From Fibrobacter sp. UBA4223 (GTDB taxonomy: Bacteria; Fibrobacterota; Fibrobacteria; Fibrobacterales; Fibrobacteraceae): a stretch of 64,000 nt of DNA. The stretch lies in assembly GCA_002382975.1 (NCBI GenBank), contig DFTB01000003.1:17529-81528 (forward strand). Direction: 5' to 3'. The notes beneath the pieces are model-generated. The model had not been told where the DNA came from, searched no databases, and saw only the letters and a list, made by a program, of their open reading frames with translations. A program made the translations under genes and the position numbers. This document shows positions 10,129 through 18,092 of the stretch, in pieces (position 1 is the stretch's first letter; each line of letters begins with the position of its first letter).

Positions 10129-10194
10129 ATTCCGGGTCAAGCCCGGAATGACGATAGGGATAAACGTCATGGCGTGCTGCGACACGCCATCTAG
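10129..10194. repeat. REP-like composite palindromic repeat
   Basis: Two palindromes in series. Unit A (10129-10152) pairs ATTCCGGG with CCCGGAAT. Unit B (10163-10194) pairs ATGGCGTG with CACGCCAT and ends in CTAG. The same composite recurs at 14398-14565, and unit A occurs inside scpA. Confidence 0.75.
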
Positions 10195-10197
10195 AAG

Positions 10198-10230
10198 GCG
10201 GGGGCAACCCCGCTTTTTTTTCTTTTTTTT
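10198..10230 (+). terminator. Strong rho-independent terminator of the fibro-slime gene
   Basis: Stem GCGGGG/CCCCGC with a GCAA tetraloop, followed by a run of 16 T interrupted once. Confidence 0.85.
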
Positions 10231-10236
10231 TATTAT

Positions 10237-10330
10237 GGCACCGAAGGTGCCCACGAAAATAAACCGTCCGAGAAAAGGACGGTTTATTGAGTGTAAGGTA
10301 GGTATTAGGGAGGGCGGGAGCCTTCCCTAG
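10237..10330 (+). repeat. Three-hairpin element, copy 1
   Basis: Hairpin 1 is GGCACC-GAA-GGTGCC (10237-10251). Hairpin 2 is a 12-bp stem at 10258-10269 with 10277-10288, flanked by CAC/GTG pairing around a GAA/GA internal loop. Hairpin 3 is a 10-bp stem at 10306-10315 with 10320-10329 and a GGGA (GNRA-type) loop. The same order of parts is found at 26462 and 36820. A G-U pair in hairpin 3 is only compatible with a plus-strand RNA. It ends 27 nt before the lipoprotein gene start. Confidence 0.6.
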
Positions 10331-10357
10331 TTGTTATATATTTTTATCTTGTACGTT

Positions 10358-12355
10358 ATGAATGCTTTAAGGGTTGTGTTTAAGAGATTTGTTGCAGTCT
10401 CATCTCTCTTTTTTGTATTCTCGTCTCTTGTGTCGCTGACTGCCTGTGGCGGCGACGGTTCCGGCACGGGAACAAATACTCCTGAAAATGAAGAGTCTGT
10501 AGCGGAGTTCGAAACCGTTGACGACTTGCCAGCCTGTACGGCAAGTAAGTCGGGTGCACTGGCTAGTGTTGCCGACGACTATTACACCTGCGCCGCCAAG
10601 AAATGGGAAAAGGTTCTGGAGGTGGCGAAAGGCGTTTGCAACATAAGGCCTTGTGACAACTCCACAGAGGGCAAGTGGATCTATGCCTACTCCGCTGGAA
10701 CAGCTTATCAATGCAAATCTGGCGCTTGGAAAGATGCTGCCGGCAAAACTTTTGACGAACTGGAATTTGTCGGGTGTTTTATGGACGCCCTGGTAAAAGA
10801 CTCCGTTGCCTCTGCAGACGATCTGAAGAACTGCACAGAAAATAAAGAAGGTGACATCTTCATTGTCGGCAAGAGCATGGTCGCCTGCTATTCCCAAAAA
10901 TGGGTGGAAGTTCCGGGGGGTGTGATTTCTGAGGGTGACTTGCCGGACTGCTCCGGAAACGGATATATCTACGTGATGGGCAAGATGGCCGTGTACCAGT
11001 GTAAGGAAGGTTCCTGGTACGGGAATGGCAAGGCTGTCAACCAGACCTCTGCGGATGTGCCGAAAAGCAGCTCTTCGAAGGTTGTTGAACCGGAATCAAG
11101 CTCGTCGCAGTCCGGTACCGACAAGCCGTCGTCCAGCTCCGACAAGTTGTCGTCTAGTTCTGAAAAGTTGTCGTCCAGTTCAAAAGATGTGACCGACGAC
11201 GATACCAAGATTCGCGGCGTGTGCCAGGTATCTAAGACTACTGTTGCTAAGGGTGAATCCGTGACCTATTCCTTCTTGGGTATAGATGGAACCGTAGTTT
11301 CGTATTCATGGACTTTCGGTGAAAATGCGACAGTTACCACGAGTACAAATGAGACCCCTGCCGTAGGTTATGTCCGAAGCGGAACGTATAGGGCAACGTT
11401 GATTGTGAATGCCGGTAGGCTCTCGGAGAGCGACGAGGTTGTGTGCCCGGCTGTGACGGTGGAGGCTGATCCTGTGACGGATCCTCTTGGCGCGGAATGT
11501 AGCCTTACGCCTGGCTATTTCAATGTCAGGAATGTAACCGGTATTTCTCGTGAGGTTTCTTCTATCAATGTAACCCTTGTTTCTGCATCTGGGGTATCTA
11601 TTGAAGAAACGCTGGAAGGAACGTTGACCTCGGGGTGCCATTCTGTTACGGGTTACGGCCTTGTATGTGGAGACGAGTATAGCTGGTCTTGGGTTGACAA
11701 GTCAATCGAAATAGAGGGTGCTTTGGGCTATTCAAGGTTCGCTCTGGTCTATGCCGGTGATACTATGTGTACGGCGTCTGCCGTTAGTTGTGGGACTGCT
11801 GCAAGCATTGCCCATAAGGGTGAGAGTGTTACCTGGAGCCTGCAGTCAATAGAGTCTCCGGTACCAACGGCGAATACCTATGCGTGGACGTTTATGGACA
11901 AGGATGGAAATGTGGTTTCCACCAGTAATCGGACCACGCCGGAAATGACCGTGTCGGAGTTCGGAATAGTCCAGGCGACCCTGGTTCTGGATAAGGGCAT
12001 TGATACCGAAAACAGCCTGACTTGTTTTGATTTGAACGTGCATCCACGGGAAGTTTCGGATTGCGCTTGCGGTGCTCCCGAGCTGCTTTCGACATCGGAG
12101 GACCTTGCCATTGTAGACGAGGTGTCGTACCGCTGGACGGTTACAGGCTGTACAAGCGAAGGTGCAGAACCCTTTACCTACAGCTGGGAAGATAACTTTG
12201 TTGAACAGGATGAAAAGGATGCCGAAAAAGCGATTGGCTCTTTCGGCGTCAAGGGTTCTTATGCCCCTGTGGTTGTGGTGACGAACCAGGAGGGAGAATT
12301 CCAGGAAGTCGTCTGTAAGGCTGGGCGTGTAATTGATAGCAATGGGGCGGAATGA
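10358..12355 (+). CDS. PKD-like lipoprotein, partner of the CotH protein
   Basis: 665 residues from ATG 10358; a TTG nine codons upstream is less likely because the signal peptide begins naturally here. The lipobox is LTAC with Cys30. Residues ~45-230 contain three or four short repeats around a C..KW.....G pattern (YTCAAKKWE, YQCKSGAWK, YQCKEGSWYG). A Ser-rich linker with repeated SSSS(D/E)KL follows, then PKD-like modules and a C-terminal GC.C module like those at 1 and 3623. The stop overlaps the next start by 4 nt (ATGA), so the two lipoproteins are probably translationally coupled. Likely surface exposed; a role as partner or substrate of the CotH kinase is inference from position. Confidence 0.85.
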   Translation: MNALRVVFKRFVAVSSLFFVFSSLVSLTACGGDGSGTGTNTPENEESVAEFETVDDLPACTASKSGALASVADDYYTCAAKKWEKVLEVAKGVCNIRPCDNSTEGKWIYAYSAGTAYQCKSGAWKDAAGKTFDELEFVGCFMDALVKDSVASADDLKNCTENKEGDIFIVGKSMVACYSQKWVEVPGGVISEGDLPDCSGNGYIYVMGKMAVYQCKEGSWYGNGKAVNQTSADVPKSSSSKVVEPESSSSQSGTDKPSSSSDKLSSSSEKLSSSSKDVTDDDTKIRGVCQVSKTTVAKGESVTYSFLGIDGTVVSYSWTFGENATVTTSTNETPAVGYVRSGTYRATLIVNAGRLSESDEVVCPAVTVEADPVTDPLGAECSLTPGYFNVRNVTGISREVSSINVTLVSASGVSIEETLEGTLTSGCHSVTGYGLVCGDEYSWSWVDKSIEIEGALGYSRFALVYAGDTMCTASAVSCGTAASIAHKGESVTWSLQSIESPVPTANTYAWTFMDKDGNVVSTSNRTTPEMTVSEFGIVQATLVLDKGIDTENSLTCFDLNVHPREVSDCACGAPELLSTSEDLAIVDEVSYRWTVTGCTSEGAEPFTYSWEDNFVEQDEKDAEKAIGSFGVKGSYAPVVVVTNQEGEFQEVVCKAGRVIDSNGAE

Positions 12356-14397
12356 TGATTAAATTTGATAAAAAAATTGTTGTCTTGTTCTTTGCCGCTC
12401 TCTCCTTGTTATCGGCCTGCGGAGACGATAGCTCTACGAACAAAGTTGAAGAGTCAAGTACGGTAATTGGCCCTGACGGCCAGGTGATTCCCGATAGTAT
12501 CTTGATGTCGGATTCGCTGTACACCTGGTACCTGGACATGCTAGCCAAGGGCGTAGATCCGCTTTCGCCTAACAGTTCCGCAGGTTCTGGGAAAGATTCC
12601 CCGAAGTCCAGCAGTTCGGCAAACAGCGGAAGCGGCGAGAAGGACGGCGACGAGAAGGACATTACCGGCGATGATGGCGAAGAAACAGAAGATACGAAAG
12701 TTCGCCTGTTGCCGCCTGCAGGGTTCTATAGTGGCGAATTGACGATACCTGTGCCCGAAGCAGTGAATGGTGGCAAGATCTATTGTACCTTTGATGGTTC
12801 TGCGAATTACGATCAGGAATTTACGGAACCTGTTACGATAACAAGGAATACCCCGGTCCGCTGCGCTGAATTTGTAGATGGCGAAAAGGTTCGTGAGTCT
12901 AGCCACACCTTCTTTATCAACGAGACAGTCAATATGCCGGTGGTTGCCATTAGTGTGGATCCTGTGTTTTTCCAGAGTACCTACATCTATGAACCGGGTT
13001 GCGCTGGCAATAATCCGAAATATTGTAATCCGGGTTTGACGGCGGAGTCTGAATATCCAGTGCATGTGGAATTTTTTGAAAATGGAAGTTCCAGCGCCAA
13101 GAAGACTTGGCAAATTGATGCGGGAATTTCTTTGATGGGAGGTTGGAGCCGGACCTACGAGAAAAAATCCGTGGCTATCAAGATGCGAAAGCTCTACGAA
13201 GACGGTCGCTTAAAGTACAGCATGTTTACGGCAAGACCCGAAGCAAACAAGTTCAAGGGATTTAACCTGCGCAACGGCGGAAACCGCTACGTGGGCGACT
13301 ATCATGGCGATGCCGCCCTTACAAGCCTTGCCGAGGGAACCTCTGTAGATTACCAACGTAGCCGTATGGTGGTGGTGTTCTATAACGGAAAGTACTATGG
13401 CATCCACGATTTGCGCGAAAGGCTGAACGAGCATTTTGTAGAGACCAACTACGGTATAGATTCCAAGCAGGTGGATATGGTGAAGCACTTGGATAAAGAC
13501 GTGGTTGTGACCGGTGGAACTGCGGATTCTTACAATGCTATGCTGGCCCTTTTTGCCGGAACGAATCATTTCAAGACGGATACGTCCAATGCGACCGAGG
13601 CGCAGATTGCCAGGGACAACTATGCCCAGGTACAGGGAATGTTGGATGTTGGTAGCTTTGCGGACTACATTGCTTTGGAATTGTATATCGGTAATACCGA
13701 TTGGCCCGACAATAATGTTCGTGCGTGGCGTTCCGCAGATCAGCCTTTCAAGTACATGGTTTTTGATGTAGACCATGGATTTGACTGGCCGTGGAGGGGG
13801 TACTTTGGCGGCGGCACCATGTTTAATTGGCTTAAGAAAGGTGGCCAACGCGCCTGCAATGGTGACGGTTGTGTGGCGGGTATCTATCTCAAGTTGATTC
13901 AGAACCCCGATTTCAAGAGGTTGTTTATCAATCATAGTGCAGTCCTGTTTACTAGCTACCTGACTAGCGAAAAGGTCAATGCCGCTGTAGATCGGATAAA
14001 CCAGCAGCTTCCGGCTTCGGAGGTAAATCGTGACTTGAATACCTTTGTGCGTCCGCAGTATGCGTATAATGATGGCTTTGACCGGGACGGTTCACATGTG
14101 ACGTCTTACGGTTCGACCCGCACAAGCGCCATTCGCAGTGAGTATCGTAGTGAATTTAAGTTGGGTAGCGATATCAGCGTCACAATCGCTTCACAGGGTA
14201 GCGGCAAGGTTCTTGTGGATGGCATGACGCTGCCCAGCACGAATTACACCGGCAAGTTCTTTGGCGGAAACGATATGCTGCTGGAGGCTGTGGCTTCTGG
14301 GACGGCCATGTTTACGGGCTGGACCGACGGTAATACGCAGAACCCGCGTCTGGTGTCGCCGAAGGATGGCGACAAGTTTACCGCCAAGTTCCAGTAA
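12352..14397 (+). CDS. CotH kinase family lipoprotein
   Basis: 681 residues with lipobox LSAC (Cys23) and a Ser/Glu-rich linker to ~115. Residues ~120-200 look like the chitobiase/hexosaminidase C-terminal-type domain that often precedes CotH. The CotH kinase domain spans ~residues 250-560: FKGFNLRNGG near 300, YYGIHDLRERLNEHF near 345-360, and DVDHGFDWPW near 472, where the acidic residues fit the metal-binding and catalytic positions of the atypical kinase fold. The last ~70 residues form an InlB-type beta repeat (GWTDGNTQNP). Bacillus CotH phosphorylates spore coat proteins; the extracytoplasmic substrate here is unknown. It is the second gene of a pair with the lipoprotein at 10358. Confidence 0.87.
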   Translation: MMIKFDKKIVVLFFAALSLLSACGDDSSTNKVEESSTVIGPDGQVIPDSILMSDSLYTWYLDMLAKGVDPLSPNSSAGSGKDSPKSSSSANSGSGEKDGDEKDITGDDGEETEDTKVRLLPPAGFYSGELTIPVPEAVNGGKIYCTFDGSANYDQEFTEPVTITRNTPVRCAEFVDGEKVRESSHTFFINETVNMPVVAISVDPVFFQSTYIYEPGCAGNNPKYCNPGLTAESEYPVHVEFFENGSSSAKKTWQIDAGISLMGGWSRTYEKKSVAIKMRKLYEDGRLKYSMFTARPEANKFKGFNLRNGGNRYVGDYHGDAALTSLAEGTSVDYQRSRMVVVFYNGKYYGIHDLRERLNEHFVETNYGIDSKQVDMVKHLDKDVVVTGGTADSYNAMLALFAGTNHFKTDTSNATEAQIARDNYAQVQGMLDVGSFADYIALELYIGNTDWPDNNVRAWRSADQPFKYMVFDVDHGFDWPWRGYFGGGTMFNWLKKGGQRACNGDGCVAGIYLKLIQNPDFKRLFINHSAVLFTSYLTSEKVNAAVDRINQQLPASEVNRDLNTFVRPQYAYNDGFDRDGSHVTSYGSTRTSAIRSEYRSEFKLGSDISVTIASQGSGKVLVDGMTLPSTNYTGKFFGGNDMLLEAVASGTAMFTGWTDGNTQNPRLVSPKDGDKFTAKFQ

Positions 14398-14565
14398 ACG
14401 TCATAGCGGTTCCGGGTCAAGCCCGGAATGACGAAGGAATTGAACGTCATGGCGGCCTTGCACAAACGTCATGGCGGCCTTGAGCCGCCATCTAGATTCC
14501 GGGTCGTGGCCCGGAATGACGAAGGAATTAAACGTCATGGCGTGCTCCGACACGCCATCTAGCCT
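14398..14565. repeat. REP-like repeat cluster
   Basis: No gene lies in this stretch. It holds alternating units of the palindromes described at 10129: two unit A copies (TTCCGGGTC...CCCGGAATGAC) and three unit B copies. One unit B stem is GGCGGC/GCCGCC instead of GGCGTG/CACGCC, so the stem is kept while its bases change. Confidence 0.75.
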
Positions 14566-14883
14566 TTACTCTTCGGCTCCGTAAACGACGGGGCCTTCGT
14601 CATCTTGGGATGTTTCGTTATTCTCTGGAGTAGAAGGTTCGGCGGGGTTTCCGGATTCCGGGTCGTGGCCCGGAATGACGTCTTGTGCGTTGCTCGGAAT
14701 GACGAAGGAATTAAACGTCATGGCGTGCTCCGACACGCCATCTAGCCTTTACTCTTCGGCTCCGTAAACGACGGGGCCTTCGTCGTCTTGGGATGTTTCG
14801 TTATTCTCTGGAGTAGAAGGTTCGGCGGGGTTTCCGGATTCCGGGTCGTGGCCCGGAATGACGTCTTGTGCGTTGCCCGGAAT
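14518..14883. repeat. Tandem 183-bp duplication of the scpA 3' end
   Basis: Positions 14518-14700 and 14701-14883 are the same 183-bp unit with two visible differences (A/G in CGTC[A/G]TC and T/C in TTGC[T/C]CGG). Each contains the last ~35 codons of scpA with stop codon. Both ends of the unit fall on CGGAATGACG, the edge of the REP-like unit A, suggesting duplication by recombination between repeats. Only the inner copy is joined to the scpA reading frame. Confidence 0.85.
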
Positions 14884-15921
14884 GACGTTTTGCGGTTGTG
14901 TCGGCTCGGGCGTGGCTTCTTCGTCCTTGTCGCCGAAGGGGTCTTCTTGCACTTCGCTCAGGTCTTCGCGGCCTTCCAGCATGGCCATCAGGTCGTCTTC
15001 GGTTACGTCCCGGCCACGGCTGGCCCATAAAAGGGCCTCGCGCATCACGGCAGCGATGTCGCCCACGCTCCCGGCCTGGGAGCGTGCCGTGGCCTCCCGC
15101 CGGATTTCTTCTACAAGGCCGGGCTTTACGTCCGGATCCTTGGAAAGAAACACCGTCTCGTGGGCCATTTCTTCGGCGTATTCCTCGTTGTTCTTTTTGC
15201 GGTAAATCCAGATGGGGCCAAAGAGTTCGCTCTGGCGGAACACCAGCTCGTCGGTCTTGATCATCTCCAGCAGGGCCATAAAAGTCACCGCCGCCACGAT
15301 GGGGTGGCTGTCGTTGTCCAGCAGGTCTTCGAAAAGGGCTCGACCATGGACGTTCAGGTAGTTGTTGATGGCCTGCTGACGGTCCTGGATGGTCACGTAA
15401 TCCAGTTCGATGTGGTGGATGGTCTCTGAAATCTTTGTCTTTAAGCTTTTCTGGTAGGCCCGGAACAACTGCCAGATGTTTGCATCGGCCAGGGTCTCGT
15501 CGTCGTTCTGGGTCTTTTCTAGGCGGCCACGGCTGTAGGTGCCGTAGTTCTCGCTTTCCATCTCTTGGAGGCCGCTTGCCACCTGCTTGTAACGCTGGTA
15601 TTCCAGCATTTCCCGCATGAGCTGTTCGCGGTCTTCGTTGTATTCTTCGATGATGGCCGGGTCACGTTCTTCGGCAGGCAACAGCTCCTGGACCTTCAGG
15701 GCCATGAGGCGGCTTGCCATGTACAAAAAATCGCCCGCCTTGGAAAGGTCGGTGACTCCGATCTTGTTGACCCACATCAAGAAATCGTCGGCAATTTCGG
15801 CGATAGGAATCTGGTCCAGGGACATTTCTTTTTTCTGGACCAGGTACAGAAGCAAATCCATAGGGCCGTTGAAGGACCCGATGCGTACTTCGTAATCTTC
15901 CTGTTCTTCGATATCGGTCAT
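14749..15921 (-). CDS. scpA: Segregation and condensation protein A
   Basis: 390 residues. ScpA is the kleisin subunit that bridges SMC heads with ScpB in chromosome condensation. The N-terminal ~100 residues carry the family signature (FNGPMDLLLYLVQKKEM, LMALKVQELLP), and residues ~150-270 contain the winged-helix part (MALLEMIKTDELVFRQ). The ~110-residue C-terminal extension is acidic and low-complexity. It includes VIPGNAQDVIPGHDPESG, the translation of two REP-like repeat units, so part of this tail arose from repeat insertion. scpB is not adjacent. ATG 15921 lacks a Shine-Dalgarno; TACATTATC lies 5 nt upstream. Confidence 0.9.
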   Translation of the reverse strand: MTDIEEQEDYEVRIGSFNGPMDLLLYLVQKKEMSLDQIPIAEIADDFLMWVNKIGVTDLSKAGDFLYMASRLMALKVQELLPAEERDPAIIEEYNEDREQLMREMLEYQRYKQVASGLQEMESENYGTYSRGRLEKTQNDDETLADANIWQLFRAYQKSLKTKISETIHHIELDYVTIQDRQQAINNYLNVHGRALFEDLLDNDSHPIVAAVTFMALLEMIKTDELVFRQSELFGPIWIYRKKNNEEYAEEMAHETVFLSKDPDVKPGLVEEIRREATARSQAGSVGDIAAVMREALLWASRGRDVTEDDLMAMLEGREDLSEVQEDPFGDKDEEATPEPTQPQNVIPGNAQDVIPGHDPESGNPAEPSTPENNETSQDDEGPVVYGAEE

Positions 15922-15954
15922 TGTGAGATAATGTAGAAAAAGAAATTCGGCTAC

Positions 15955-16110
15955 GAGTTTTCAGTTGTCGGTTATGAGTTGTGAGTAGTGAGATATGAAA
16001 AATAAATCTTCTTTTTCGTCATACTTAAGTGGTTCGGCAAACTCACCAACCTTAGTGAGGATCCGCTTGCAAGTTCTCTAGCGGATCCTCGCCTGCGCGA
16101 GGATGACTAG
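15955..16110. repeat. Intergenic repeats between scpA and glmS
   Basis: No gene. Contains a degenerate GTTATGAGTTGTGAG-type tract (15968-15990), a GGTTCGGCAAACTCACCAACC unit (16031-16051) and palindromes built from GCGGATCC and GTCATCCTCGCGC-like sequence (16058-16108). One of these may serve as the glmS terminator. Confidence 0.55.
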
Positions 16111-16130
16111 CTTAATCACTGGCCGAAGGC

Positions 16131-17960
16131 CTACTCCACCGTTACGCTCTTAGCCAGGTTCCTCGGCTGGTCCACGTCGTTTCCGCGGAGCACGGCGATG
16201 TGGTAGGCCAAAAGCTGCAGCGGCACGCAAGTGACGATAGGCATGAGCATGGGGATGGTCTTTGGTACCTTGATCAGGTGGTCCGCAAATTCGTCCAGAG
16301 GCTTGCAGTCTTCGGTGGTGACTGCAATGACCCGGCCGCCGCGGGCCTTGATTTCGCGCACGTTGCTGATGACCTTGTCGAACAGGGCGTCCTTGGGGGC
16401 GATGACCACCACGGGCATATTCTCGTCGATGAGGGCGATAGGGCCGTGCTTCATTTCGGCGGCGGGGTAGCCCTCGGCGTGGATGTAACTGATTTCCTTG
16501 AGCTTCAGGGCTCCTTCCATGGCCACGGGGTAGTTGAAGTGGCGTCCCAGGTACAAGAAGTTGTTGGCCTTCACGTACTGCTTGGCAATTTCGGCGATGG
16601 AGTCAGAGAGCTTCAAAGTCTCCTCTACCAGGGCAGGGAGTTCCGTGAGAGCTCGGGCGATGTCTGCTCCGGTCTCGAAACTGAGCCTGCGCTGGCGACC
16701 GAGCAAGAGGGCGATCATGGCAAGCACGGTCACTTGGCTGGTGAAGGCCTTGGTGCTGGCCACACCGATTTCCGGACCTGCGTGCAGGTATACGCCGCCG
16801 TCGCTGGTGCGGGCGATGGTAGAGCCCACACCGTTACAGATGGCAAGGGCGGTAGCGCCTTTCTGCTGGGCTTCTTTCAATGCCGCAAGTGTGTCGGCGG
16901 TTTCGCCGGATTGGGAAATGGCGAGGACCAAGGTGCCCGGCTTGATGATGGGGTTCCGGTAGCGGAACTCCGAGGCGTATTCCACCTCTACGGGAACGCC
17001 GGCCAAATCCTCTATCATGTATTCGCCGACCATGCCCGCATAGTAGCTGGTGCCGCAGGCGGTGATGATAATGCGGTTGATGTTTCTCAGTTCCTTGATG
17101 TTGGTGTCAAGGCCTGCCAGTTTGGCGTTTCCTTCGGCGATGAGCAGGCGGCCGCGCATGGTGTTCTTGAGCACTTCGGGCTGCTCAAAAATTTCTTTCA
17201 GCATAAAGTGGGCGAACCCGCCCTTGGCGATGGATTCGGCGTCAAAGTCCACGTCCTGGATGTCGCGGGTCACCTCGTGGCTGTTCATGTTCACGATGGA
17301 GTATCCGCTCCGCTTGATTTCCACCACGTCGTTGTCGTCCAGGTACACCACCTTCTGGGTGTGGTTGATGATGGCGGACACGTCGCTGGCCAAGAAAAAT
17401 TCACCTTCGTTCCCGATACCGAGAATCAGGGGGCTCCCTCGGCGGGCGCCAATCAGGGTGTCGGGTTCATCGCTGCATATCACCGCGAGGCCAAATGTGC
17501 CCTCGATAAGGGAAAGGGCCTTGAGGACTGCCTCTTTCAGGTTGCCGTTGTAGTTCTTGGCAATCAGGTGGGCAACCACTTCGGTATCCGTTTCGGACTT
17601 GAAGGTGATGCCTTTTTCGATAAGTTTCGCCTTGAGGCTCGCGTAGTTCTCGATAATGCCGTTGTGGACGATGGAAATTTTCCCGTCAAAACTCATGTGG
17701 GGGTGGGCATTTTGTTCGGTAGGGGCACCGTGGGTGGCCCAGCGGGTGTGGGCGATACCGATGTTTCCTTGGACGGGAGTTTCCTTGAGCTTGGATTCCA
17801 GGGCGCTAATCTTGCCGGAGGCACGGACGGTCTTGATTTTCCCGTGGTCGATAAGGGATACTCCCGAGCTGTCATAGCCACGATATTCCAGCTTTTTAAG
17901 GCCGCCCACGAGAACAGGAAGAGCTTCATTTTGACCGATATAGGCGACTATTCCGCACAT
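16131..17960 (-). CDS. glmS: Glutamine--fructose-6-phosphate aminotransferase
   Basis: 609 residues, the normal length. The enzyme makes glucosamine-6-phosphate from fructose-6-phosphate and glutamine, the first step toward UDP-GlcNAc for peptidoglycan and LPS. The N-terminal MCGIVAYIG provides the catalytic Cys after Met removal, followed by HTRWATHG and other glutaminase motifs. Two SIS sugar-isomerase domains follow (ITACGTSYYAG near 297, ISQSGETADT near 350). The C-terminus ends LAKSVTVE, the conserved active-site tail with its Lys. GAGGAT precedes the ATG by 7 nt. No glmS ribozyme is recognisable in the 130 nt upstream. Confidence 0.97.
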   Translation of the reverse strand: MCGIVAYIGQNEALPVLVGGLKKLEYRGYDSSGVSLIDHGKIKTVRASGKISALESKLKETPVQGNIGIAHTRWATHGAPTEQNAHPHMSFDGKISIVHNGIIENYASLKAKLIEKGITFKSETDTEVVAHLIAKNYNGNLKEAVLKALSLIEGTFGLAVICSDEPDTLIGARRGSPLILGIGNEGEFFLASDVSAIINHTQKVVYLDDNDVVEIKRSGYSIVNMNSHEVTRDIQDVDFDAESIAKGGFAHFMLKEIFEQPEVLKNTMRGRLLIAEGNAKLAGLDTNIKELRNINRIIITACGTSYYAGMVGEYMIEDLAGVPVEVEYASEFRYRNPIIKPGTLVLAISQSGETADTLAALKEAQQKGATALAICNGVGSTIARTSDGGVYLHAGPEIGVASTKAFTSQVTVLAMIALLLGRQRRLSFETGADIARALTELPALVEETLKLSDSIAEIAKQYVKANNFLYLGRHFNYPVAMEGALKLKEISYIHAEGYPAAEMKHGPIALIDENMPVVVIAPKDALFDKVISNVREIKARGGRVIAVTTEDCKPLDEFADHLIKVPKTIPMLMPIVTCVPLQLLAYHIAVLRGNDVDQPRNLAKSVTVE

Positions 17961-18092
17961 ATAGAATCCTCGATAAAATCGTTATGCCTAAACAATATAC
18001 GAAAACCTTAAACCGAAATTTAGCATTTTAGGCACCATTTCTTGTAAGATTTACTATTTTATAGGAGTCAATTCAAAAGAAGAGGACAACTT

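Noticed and set aside
16200..18011. 603-residue plus-strand open frame opposite glmS
   Set aside because: It is an exact antisense shadow of glmS with no ribosome-binding site and no recognisable domain; the codon bias of glmS opens the opposite frame.
17961..18092. glmS ribozyme or riboswitch upstream of glmS
   Set aside because: The 130 nt upstream are A/T-rich and too short, without the paired core of the ribozyme; a Shine-Dalgarno is directly visible.
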